Shown one piece after another: positions 20,352 through 27,909 of a stretch of 64,000 nt of DNA (position 1 is its first letter; every line of letters begins with the position of its first letter). The DNA is taken from NCBI RefSeq assembly GCF_001269385.1, contig NZ_CXOO01000048.1:31834-95833 (forward strand). Direction: 5' to 3'. Position numbers and translations under genes: made by a program. The stretch comes from Limnohabitans sp. DM1 (lineage in GTDB: Bacteria > Pseudomonadota > Gammaproteobacteria > Burkholderiales > Burkholderiaceae_C). The notes beneath the pieces were generated by a model. That model had not been told where the DNA came from, searched no databases, and saw only the letters and a program-made list of their open reading frames with translations.

Positions 20352-21716
20352 ATGACCCACAACACGACATCCAACACCGCCCAACTCGCCGCCTTTGCCG
20401 CAGGCCTTCGCTTCGAGGACATTCCCGAGCCGGTGGTCCGCAAGATCGAAGACCTGCTGGTCGATTGGTTCGGCTCGGCCGTGGCCGGGCACGGCTCGCG
20501 CCCGGTGGAGACCATCACCCGCTTTGCGCAGGCCATGGGTCCTGCACAAGGCCCGTCCGAAGTCATCATCAACGGCGCACGCACCACGCCGTATTTGGCC
20601 GCCATGGCCAACGCGGCCGCCTCGCATGTGGCCGAGCAAGACGATGTGCACAACGGCTCGGTGTTCCACCCGGCCACGGTGGTGTTTTCGCCTGCTGTGG
20701 CGGTGGCCCAAGCCCTGGGCGCGAGCGGCCAGCAACTGCTGGCCGCATCGGTGGTCGGCTACGAAGTCGGCATCCGTGTGGGTGAATTTTTGGGGCGCTC
20801 GCACTACCGCGTGTTCCACACCACCGGCACCGCAGGCACGCTGGCCGCAGCAGCGTCCGTGGGCCACCTGCTGGGCCTGAACGCACAGCAAATGCAGCAC
20901 GCGCTGGGCTCGGCCGGCACGCAGTCGGCGGGCTTGTGGGAGTTCTTGCGCACCGCCGCCGACAGCAAGCAACTGCACACCGCGCACGCGGCCGCAGCGG
21001 GCCTCATGTCAGCCTACTTGGCCCAAGACGGCTTCACGGGCGCTGCAGAAATTTTGGAAGGCCCGCAGGGCATGGCTGTGGGCATGTCGAGCGACGCCGA
21101 CCCGAGCCGCTTGGTGGACGGCTTGGGTACGCGATGGGCCACGGCCGAGACCTCGTTCAAGTACCACGCCAGCTGCCGCCACACCCACCCGGCGGCCGAT
21201 GCGCTGCTGCATGTCATGCAGACGAATGGCCTGAAGCTCGACGACCTGGCCCAAGTGGTGACCCATGTGCACCAAGGCGCGATCGACGTGCTCGGCCCGG
21301 TGGTGCAACCCACCACGGTGCACCAGAGCAAGTTCTCCATGGGCACGGTGCTGGCGCTGGTGGCGCAGCACGGCCACGCAGGCCTGACCGAATTCGACCG
21401 CGACTTTTTGAGCCAGCCAACGCAGGCCCTGCGCGACAAAGTCAGCATGGTGCTCGACGCCGAAGTGGACACCGCCTACCCCAAACGCTGGATCGGTAAA
21501 GTCACCGTCACCACCACCGACGGCCGCGTGCTGCACGGCCGCGTGGACGAGCCCAAGGGCGACCCGGGCAACACGCTCTCGCGTCAGGAGATCACCGACA
21601 AGGCCCTGCGCTTGGCTGCCTTCAGCGGCGGTGCCACGCCCGAAGCCATGCGCCAAAGCGTGGACGCGCTCTGGCAAGTGGCCACTTGGCCCAAGGTGGG
21701 GGCTTTGCTGTCATGA
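20352..21716 (+). CDS. MmgE/PrpD family protein
   Basis: This is a 454-residue member of the MmgE/PrpD family, which includes 2-methylcitrate dehydratase and related dehydratases or isomerases of tri- and dicarboxylates. Family features are an N-terminal helical domain (LAAFAAGLRFEDIPEPVVRK), VLDWFGSAVAG-like segment near residue 38, and GSVFHPATVVFSPAVAVAQA. The C-terminal half includes FKYHASCRHTHPAADALL with the conserved His pair. AGGAG precedes the ATG. Its stop overlaps the next gene by four bases (ATGA), so the two are translationally coupled. Substrate is probably a methylated or branched di/tricarboxylate, by context. Confidence 0.87.
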   Translation: MTHNTTSNTAQLAAFAAGLRFEDIPEPVVRKIEDLLVDWFGSAVAGHGSRPVETITRFAQAMGPAQGPSEVIINGARTTPYLAAMANAAASHVAEQDDVHNGSVFHPATVVFSPAVAVAQALGASGQQLLAASVVGYEVGIRVGEFLGRSHYRVFHTTGTAGTLAAAASVGHLLGLNAQQMQHALGSAGTQSAGLWEFLRTAADSKQLHTAHAAAAGLMSAYLAQDGFTGAAEILEGPQGMAVGMSSDADPSRLVDGLGTRWATAETSFKYHASCRHTHPAADALLHVMQTNGLKLDDLAQVVTHVHQGAIDVLGPVVQPTTVHQSKFSMGTVLALVAQHGHAGLTEFDRDFLSQPTQALRDKVSMVLDAEVDTAYPKRWIGKVTVTTTDGRVLHGRVDEPKGDPGNTLSRQEITDKALRLAAFSGGATPEAMRQSVDALWQVATWPKVGALLS

Positions 21717-22615
21717 GCGGGCCAGTGTCTGCACAAGAAGCCGCCCAGGCTCCCACCCACGGGCTGCCATCGCCGCTGACACAGGCACAGTCTTCGGCAC
21801 TTGCACTCGCGCGCAGTTTTTTGTTTGTGCCCGGCAACCGCCCCGAGCGCTTTGCCAAGGCCTTGGCCAGCGGCGCAGATGCGGTGATCATCGACCTCGA
21901 AGACGCAGTGCCGCTGGACGCCAAAGACGCGGCACGCACGGCACTGCTCAGCGCCTGGTCGGGCTTTGACGCGGCCGAGCGCGCACGCCTCTTGGTGCGC
22001 GTCAACCCGGCCGGCACGCCCTGGCACGCAGCTGACTTGGCTGCGCTGGGCGGCTTGCCTGGCCTGGGCGCGGTCATGCTGCCCAAGGCCGAAAACCCAC
22101 AGCAAGTCGAACACGCTTTCATGGCCAGCGGCGTGCCGGTCTTGCCTTTGATTGAAAGCGCCGAAGGCGTGGGGCAGTTGGATGCCACAGCCCGCGCACA
22201 AGGCGTCTTGCGCTTGGGGCTGGGGCACATTGATTTGCAGGCCGATTTGGGGCTCAGCTGCGGACCCGATGAAGCCGAACTCGCCCCCATCCGTGTGGCG
22301 TTGGTCGTGGCCTCGCGCCGTGCAGGCTTGCCCGCCCCGGTGGACGGCGTGACCACCGCCACCACCGACGCCGAGGTGCTGGCGCGCGACGCGCAGCGCA
22401 GCCTCCGCTTTGGCTTTGGCGCCAAGTTGTGCATCCACCCTGCGCAGGTGGCGGGCGTGCACCAGGCCCTGGCCCCGACCGAAGCCGAATGCGCCTGGGC
22501 CGAGCGCGTGCTGGCGGCCGAGGTGCAAGCCCAAGGCGGCGCGTTCAGCGTGGACGGCAAGATGGTCGACCCGCCGGTGCTGCTGCTGGCGCGTCAGATT
22601 TTGCTGACCCTGTAG
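21713..22615 (+). CDS. CitE-like HpcH/HpaI aldolase/citrate lyase family protein
   Basis: This 300-residue TIM-barrel lyase belongs to the citryl-/malyl-/citramalyl-CoA lyase group. RSFLFVPGNRPERFAKAL, VIIDLEDAVPLDAK (Mg-binding), MLPKAEN, LPLIESAEGV and GFGAKLCIHPAQV follow in family order. Such enzymes cleave 3-hydroxy-dicarboxyl-CoA to a 2-oxoacid plus acyl-CoA, for example citramalyl-CoA to pyruvate and acetyl-CoA. The ATG at 21713 overlaps the PrpD stop. Oddly, the TAG stop is made by the first bases of the hairpin element at 22612, so the native end may have been altered. Confidence 0.88.
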   Translation: MSGPVSAQEAAQAPTHGLPSPLTQAQSSALALARSFLFVPGNRPERFAKALASGADAVIIDLEDAVPLDAKDAARTALLSAWSGFDAAERARLLVRVNPAGTPWHAADLAALGGLPGLGAVMLPKAENPQQVEHAFMASGVPVLPLIESAEGVGQLDATARAQGVLRLGLGHIDLQADLGLSCGPDEAELAPIRVALVVASRRAGLPAPVDGVTTATTDAEVLARDAQRSLRFGFGAKLCIHPAQVAGVHQALAPTEAECAWAERVLAAEVQAQGGAFSVDGKMVDPPVLLLARQILLTL

Positions 22616-22685
22616 GAGCCCACCCCTGTGGGCGATGATTTGGTGTGGCGGTATGCGGAGAATCGCCCACGGGGTGGGCTCCTAC
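22612..22685. repeat. HE-1 hairpin element supplying the CitE stop codon
   Basis: The outer inverted repeat GTAGGAGCCCACCC/GGGTGGGCTCCTAC is intact, but the central GGCGTG hairpin of other copies is replaced by unrelated sequence. The TAG at 22613-22615 is bases 2-4 of the element. It lies between the CitE-like gene and the LysR gene. Confidence 0.9.
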
Positions 22686-22740
22686 CCAAACCCCCCATCC
22701 GCGTCGCCGCTCCACCCCACCCCACTGGCACAATCCCCCC

Positions 22741-23661
22741 ATGTCTGTTCATTTCGATCTGGTGGATTTGCGTCTCATGGTGCGGGTGGCCGAAGCCAAC
22801 AGCCTCACCAAGGGGGCTGAGGCTTCGCACATCTCGCTGCCTGCGGCCAGCACGCGCATCAAAAACCTTGAAGAAAGCATCGGCGCCAAGCTGCTCAACC
22901 GCCACAGCCAGGGCGTGACGCTCACGCCACCGGGGCAAGCCTTTGTGCACCGGGCGAGGTTGGTGCTGGGCCAGATCGAACACCTGCGCGGCGACTTGCA
23001 GGAATACGCCAGCGGCATCAAAGGCCACCTGCGCGTGTACGCCAACACCACCGCCCTGGGCGAGTTCTTGCCCGAGGTGCTCAAGCGCTACCTGGCCACG
23101 CACCCGGACGTGAACATCGATCTGCAAGAAAAACTGTCCAACGAAATCGTGCGCGCCGTGATGGACGGCAAGACCGACATCGGCATCGTGGCCGGATCAG
23201 TCCGCACTGAAAACCTGCAAACCCTGCCTTATCGCTCCGACAGCCTGGTGCTGGTGGTGCCGCATCTGCACCCTGTGGCGGACTTGCCCAGCATGCCGCT
23301 GATCGACGCGCTGGAGTTTGACCATGTGGGCCTGCACGAAGCCAGCGCGCTGCATGGGTTCTTGAACCGCGAATGCGAGCAGCTCAACAAGCCGCTCAAG
23401 GTGCGCATTCAGGTCAGCAGCTTCGAGTCGGCCTGCCGCATGATCGAAGCCGGTGTGGGCGTGGGCGTGCTGCCCGAATCGGCTGCCCGCCGCCACGCCC
23501 GCAGCATGGCCATCCGCCTGGTGCCGCTGTCAGACGCCTGGGCCATCCGTTCCATGCAAATTTGCGTGCGCAACTTCGACGAACTGCCCAACTTTGCGCG
23601 GGACTTGATTGATTTGTTGTCAGAGGATGCGCGGCTGGCACAACCCGCATTGATTGACTGA
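22741..23661 (+). CDS. LysR-family transcriptional regulator
   Basis: This 306-residue regulator has an N-terminal winged helix (about 1-62: DLRLMVRVAEANSLTKGA, then IKNLEESIGAKLLNR) and a C-terminal effector-binding domain beginning at GHLRVYANTT. The ATG at 22741 is chosen; an upstream in-frame start at 22645 lies in the hairpin element and is rejected. It is downstream of and codirectional with the PrpD/CitE cluster, so it may control that cluster, though LysR regulators are more often divergent from targets. The effector is unknown. Confidence 0.9.
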   Translation: MSVHFDLVDLRLMVRVAEANSLTKGAEASHISLPAASTRIKNLEESIGAKLLNRHSQGVTLTPPGQAFVHRARLVLGQIEHLRGDLQEYASGIKGHLRVYANTTALGEFLPEVLKRYLATHPDVNIDLQEKLSNEIVRAVMDGKTDIGIVAGSVRTENLQTLPYRSDSLVLVVPHLHPVADLPSMPLIDALEFDHVGLHEASALHGFLNRECEQLNKPLKVRIQVSSFESACRMIEAGVGVGVLPESAARRHARSMAIRLVPLSDAWAIRSMQICVRNFDELPNFARDLIDLLSEDARLAQPALID

Positions 23662-23785
23662 CCCAAGCTTCAAGAATGGGCAAGGGATTGGGCAGACCTT
23701 TCGAACAAGCGGGGTGACCGTGCCGGGCTTTCTTCTGAAGACAGTATTACTGACATAAAATCAAGTAAGACTTTCAGGAGTTCGC

Positions 23786-24034
23786 ATGAGCACCACCCTC
23801 ACCATCAAAGGCCAAGTCACCATCCCCAAGCCCATCCGCGATGCCATGGGTTTGACCCCAGGCAGCGCCATCGACTTTGCCGTCAACCGCAACGGCGAAG
23901 TGGTGCTGCACAAAGCCGACAGCGGCAAGGCCACCCGCAAGGCCAAGCCCCAGCCTGACCGCTTTGAAGCCGCCCGAGGCAAAGCCGACGTGGCCTGGAA
24001 AACGCAAGACCTGATGGCCTTGCTGCGTGGTTGA
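23786..24034 (+). CDS. VapB-like antitoxin (AbrB/SpoVT fold)
   Basis: The 82-residue protein has an N-terminal swapped-hairpin DNA-binding domain (TLTIKGQVTIPKPIRDAMGL, about 4-23, continuing to residue 45) and a basic C-terminal tail that would wrap the toxin. It pairs with the PIN toxin that follows. CAGGAG precedes the ATG. An AT-rich stretch with CATAAAAT at about 23754-23762 may be the promoter. Antitoxins of this type repress their own operon. Confidence 0.88.
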   Translation: MSTTLTIKGQVTIPKPIRDAMGLTPGSAIDFAVNRNGEVVLHKADSGKATRKAKPQPDRFEAARGKADVAWKTQDLMALLRG

Positions 24035-24047
24035 GCCGTCACTTCGC

Positions 24048-24443
24048 ATGCTGGTCGACACCAACGTCCTGGTGGACGTGCTTGAAAACGATCCCACATG
24101 GGCCGACTGGTCCATTGCGCAACTTCGCGCCCAGGCGCAAATCCACCGCCTGGTCATCAACCCCGTGATCTACGCCGAACTGTCGCTGACCTTCAGCACC
24201 GTGGAGGCGCTGGACGCCACGCTGGCTGACTTGCAAATCCCGGTGATCGAGACACCCAAGCCCGCGCTGTTTTTGGCGGGCAAAGCCTTTGTGCAATACC
24301 GCAGGCAAGGTGGCACCAAAACCAATGTGCTGGCCGACTTTTTTATTGGCGCACATGCTGCGGTGGCGGGCTTGCCCGTGCTGACGCGGGATGTGCGGCG
24401 GTATGCGAGCTACTTTCCTACGGTGCGATTGATCGCGCCTTGA
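24048..24443 (+). CDS. VapC-like PIN-domain ribonuclease toxin
   Basis: VapC toxins are Mg-dependent ribonucleases that block translation. From the ATG at 24048 the protein has 131 residues; a GTG at 24027 would add seven and overlap the antitoxin gene by eight bases. PIN acidic residues are visible: Asp in LVDTNVLVD (near residue 4), Glu in IYAELS, Asp in NVLADFFIG and Asp in LTRDVRRY. The stop lies 19 bases before the methyltransferase start, so this module could be co-transcribed with the restriction system. Confidence 0.87.
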   Translation: MLVDTNVLVDVLENDPTWADWSIAQLRAQAQIHRLVINPVIYAELSLTFSTVEALDATLADLQIPVIETPKPALFLAGKAFVQYRRQGGTKTNVLADFFIGAHAAVAGLPVLTRDVRRYASYFPTVRLIAP

Positions 24444-24462
24444 ATCAATTGAAGAGAAAAAG

Positions 24463-27400
24463 ATGACACAAGAAAAAACCCCATTCAGCCAATTCCAAAC
24501 ATTTCTGGGCGAAATGTTCCAGTTTGACCACAACGAGTTGGACTTTGGCTTGTTCAAGGTCCTGCGCCTCAAACGCACTTACATTGAGCAATTCATCAAT
24601 GGCAATGGACCGCAGGATTTGCGCAGCATCGTCACCCGTGAGCTGGACGCCATTCGTTCGGCTGATGATGCAGACGAACGCCAATGGCTGGCCAACCGTT
24701 GCGAACACCTTGGGCCGAAGCCCCGCAAGGCCTGGGACAACGTGTTGGGCCATGTGCAAGACGCCAAGTTGCACGATGTGTTGCGCAAGGCCATTGAGCA
24801 AGCAGAAGAAGACGACAAACTCACGTTGACCATGGAGCGACTGGACCGCTGGCTGCAATCTCAGCAGCACAGTGCCAGTCATCTGGAGGCCCAGCTCTAC
24901 AACTACCTGCTGAACTTCTTTGAGCTGTATTACCAAAACGGCGATTTTGGCTACAACAGCCGCGCCAACAGCGCCTTCAAAGTGCCCTACGAGGCCGACT
25001 ACGACGGCACGGACACGATGTTTCACTACAAACACAAGGACTGCTACTACATCAAAACCGCCAACAGCTTCCCAGAAGTGCGGATGGACGTGCTGGGCAA
25101 GAAGCTGGTGTTTCGTTTGCAGGCCGGTGGCGATGGCGAAGCCACCGCCCAAAACAACAACAAAGACGCAGACATCAAGCTTTACAAGCTGGTCGGCGTG
25201 GCCGAGCAAGACGGCGAATGTGTGGTGAGCTTTCAGCTGGCCAAGGCTGGTACACCCAAGGCCGAGATTTACCCGCAAGTCATGCAGGCACTCATGGGCC
25301 ATGAAGCGGGCAGTGCCGACATCCAGCGCTACCTCTGGCAAAAGAGCACCGATGGCGTCAAGCCCATCTTCAAAGACTTGGGGCGCGACCACGACAAAAC
25401 CGAAGGCGGGCAGGTCAAAGGCATCAACCAGTTGCGCTTGTCAGTCGACACTTACTTGGAAGCGCTGTCCAAACAAGACGCCTTCAAAGCAATGGGCAAA
25501 AACGCCCCTGAACGACAAAAAGCGCTGGAAGACGATGCCACCGCCCAAGCCCTGCTGCTAATCGACAAAAACCTCAACCGCTTTTACGTAGGGCAAGACG
25601 CTGACTACTTCATCCACAAAGACCTGCACGGTTTTTTGAGCCGAGAAAAAGACCGCTTCATCAAGAACGTCATCTTCAGCAACCTCGACGCCTTGTTGGA
25701 ATTGCGCGCCGATGCCGCCACCCGCGTGATTGCCCGCGCTTTTAACGCCGTGGCCAGCCGACTTATCGAGTTTTTGGACGCGACCGAAACCTTTCAAAAG
25801 AACCTGTTCACCCTTAAAAAGAAAGTCATCGACACGCATTGGCTGATCTCGCTGGGCAAGATTCCCCAAACCTATTGGCCGCGCCTGCTGGCCCATGCGC
25901 CGCTGCGTGACTATTGGCAGCACGAATTCAAGCAAACCGTGAGCGCCAACGCCACACTGAAAGACCTGCAAGCCCTGCCCACGCTGGTGGTGGACACCAG
26001 CCTCTTCACCAGCGAACAAGACAAAGCCTTGATCGACGAGATCCTGTCCGATCCTGCGTTTGACCATCTGGACGAACAAACAGACGGGCTGTTGATTCAC
26101 TCTGAGAACTGGCAGGCGCTCAACCTGCTGCAAGAGAAGTTTCGCGAACGCATCCAGTGCATCTACATCGACCCACCTTACAACACGGGTGGTGATGGCT
26201 TTCTCTACAAAGACAGTTTTCGGCATTCAAGCTGGGCCGCGATGATGGCTGATCGATTGGCCTTGGCCAAGCCTCTGCTGGGCTCACACGGTGTGTTGTT
26301 TGCCAGCATTGATGACAAGGAGCGGTTGAGTTTGGAGCGCTTGCTTGCCGATACCTTTGGCGCAGAAAACCGGGTGGAAGAGTTGATTTGGGCGCAGAAC
26401 ACCAACAAAAATAAATCACCAACGTATTCGACCAACCACGAATATGTGGAGGTATTTGCGCGCAGCTTACCCGCAGTCAGTCAGGCTCCTTCTATGTTCC
26501 GTGAACCCAAGCCAGGCTTTTCGGCCGTGATGGAGCTGGTGGAAAAACTGAATATCGATTACCCGAAGATCGATTTCGTTGAAAAAGAGATCAAGGCACT
26601 CTTCGATCAACACAAAGTTGACTTGACGGAAGAACTGGAAGAGCAGGGGTTGGAGTACGACAAAACGCTCGATTCGTGGAAAGGTTTGTACAACTACAAC
26701 AGAGCCGAATATCGCGATGCAGATGGAAAGTTAGTTTCGGAAGGTAAGGCAATAGAAAAAAAAGCCAGTATTTGGATTTGGCGTGAGAGTGATGTGTCGA
26801 TGCCTCAAGTCAAACAAGATTCTCAAAAAGCGGAATTTCGTGATCCTCAATCGCCTACATACCGTTTTTACACGCCCAAGCACCCAATCACCGGTATAGA
26901 AGTGCCAGCGCCGAAAAGGGGTTGGGCATGGCCCTATAACAGGATGGAAGGGCAGACCTCTTGTTTTGTCGAGTTGGATGATGACCATCGCATCGAATGG
27001 GGTGACGGAAAGAAAGCCAAGATCCCGCAAATCAAACGTTATTTACACGAAACAGACACCATCGTAGGTAAATCGGTGGTGATTGATTATTCGGATGGTG
27101 AAAAAGATTTGACCGCTGTTTTTGGTAAAACAAGAACCTTTGCAAGCCCCAAGCCTGTGAGCTTGATTGATCGAATCATTCAGCAAACTGCAGAGTCTAA
27201 ACAGTGGGTATTTGATTTCTTTGGGGGCTCTGGCACAACGGCTCATGCAGTCATTGCGGGAGAGGAAGAGCGAAAGTTTTTGCTTTCAGAAATGGGTGAT
27301 CATTTTCATACAGTTTTGAAGCCCCGCATTGCACGTCTGATGTACAGTCCGCACTGGAAAAACGGTTCACCTAGCGCAGCCCATCGCCGCCGCCACATCG

Positions 27401-27909
27401 TGAAGGTGCAGCGACTGGAGCAGTATGAAGACGTGGTGAACAGCCTTGATAGCACTTGGGACAAATCCACGATGCCCCCCGGTGTGCCACTGCGCTACCT
27501 GTTCCGACCCGAGCAGAACACGGTGCGCCAATCGCTCAACCTGAGCCAGCCATTTGCCAACAGCCTGCGTGCAGGCAAGCTGGGTGATTTGGCCTCGGTG
27601 GACTTGCTGGAAACCTGGGCTTTGTTGCAGGGCTACTGGGTGCGCACGCGCAAGGTGATGGCGCAAAGCGGCAAACGCTACGCGGTGCTGGAAACCGAAT
27701 GTGGCTGCTTGGTGCTGTTGCGTGACATTACCGAGGGTGAAGACGACAGCGTGGCCGTGAACGCCATTGCGGCCAGCTACACCAACGCCGATGGCAGCGC
27801 GCGCGTTCAGCGCCTGGAGCTGAACCAATGGGTCGACCTGCGAAAAATCAAGCTGCCATGCACGCTGATCACCGCCAGCGACTTTGACCGGGGCACATCA
27901 TGGAACTGA
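24463..27909 (+). CDS. Type III-like DNA methyltransferase (Mod), long form
   Basis: This 1148-residue protein is an adenine/cytosine-N4 DNA methyltransferase of the beta order. The catalytic motif DPPY lies at about 570-573 (IYIDPPYNTGGDG) and the S-adenosylmethionine motif DFFGGSGTTAHAV at about 918-930. The target recognition region lies between them (about 640-900). About 480 N-terminal residues have no motif I recognise, making it much longer than classical Mod subunits (600-700). The middle of the gene (about 26400-27350) is visibly AT-richer than both flanks, suggesting exchange of the specificity region. Its stop overlaps the helicase-nuclease start by ten bases, so the two form one system. 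Confidence 0.88.
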   Translation: MTQEKTPFSQFQTFLGEMFQFDHNELDFGLFKVLRLKRTYIEQFINGNGPQDLRSIVTRELDAIRSADDADERQWLANRCEHLGPKPRKAWDNVLGHVQDAKLHDVLRKAIEQAEEDDKLTLTMERLDRWLQSQQHSASHLEAQLYNYLLNFFELYYQNGDFGYNSRANSAFKVPYEADYDGTDTMFHYKHKDCYYIKTANSFPEVRMDVLGKKLVFRLQAGGDGEATAQNNNKDADIKLYKLVGVAEQDGECVVSFQLAKAGTPKAEIYPQVMQALMGHEAGSADIQRYLWQKSTDGVKPIFKDLGRDHDKTEGGQVKGINQLRLSVDTYLEALSKQDAFKAMGKNAPERQKALEDDATAQALLLIDKNLNRFYVGQDADYFIHKDLHGFLSREKDRFIKNVIFSNLDALLELRADAATRVIARAFNAVASRLIEFLDATETFQKNLFTLKKKVIDTHWLISLGKIPQTYWPRLLAHAPLRDYWQHEFKQTVSANATLKDLQALPTLVVDTSLFTSEQDKALIDEILSDPAFDHLDEQTDGLLIHSENWQALNLLQEKFRERIQCIYIDPPYNTGGDGFLYKDSFRHSSWAAMMADRLALAKPLLGSHGVLFASIDDKERLSLERLLADTFGAENRVEELIWAQNTNKNKSPTYSTNHEYVEVFARSLPAVSQAPSMFREPKPGFSAVMELVEKLNIDYPKIDFVEKEIKALFDQHKVDLTEELEEQGLEYDKTLDSWKGLYNYNRAEYRDADGKLVSEGKAIEKKASIWIWRESDVSMPQVKQDSQKAEFRDPQSPTYRFYTPKHPITGIEVPAPKRGWAWPYNRMEGQTSCFVELDDDHRIEWGDGKKAKIPQIKRYLHETDTIVGKSVVIDYSDGEKDLTAVFGKTRTFASPKPVSLIDRIIQQTAESKQWVFDFFGGSGTTAHAVIAGEEERKFLLSEMGDHFHTVLKPRIARLMYSPHWKNGSPSAAHRRRHIVKVQRLEQYEDVVNSLDSTWDKSTMPPGVPLRYLFRPEQNTVRQSLNLSQPFANSLRAGKLGDLASVDLLETWALLQGYWVRTRKVMAQSGKRYAVLETECGCLVLLRDITEGEDDSVAVNAIAASYTNADGSARVQRLELNQWVDLRKIKLPCTLITASDFDRGTSWN

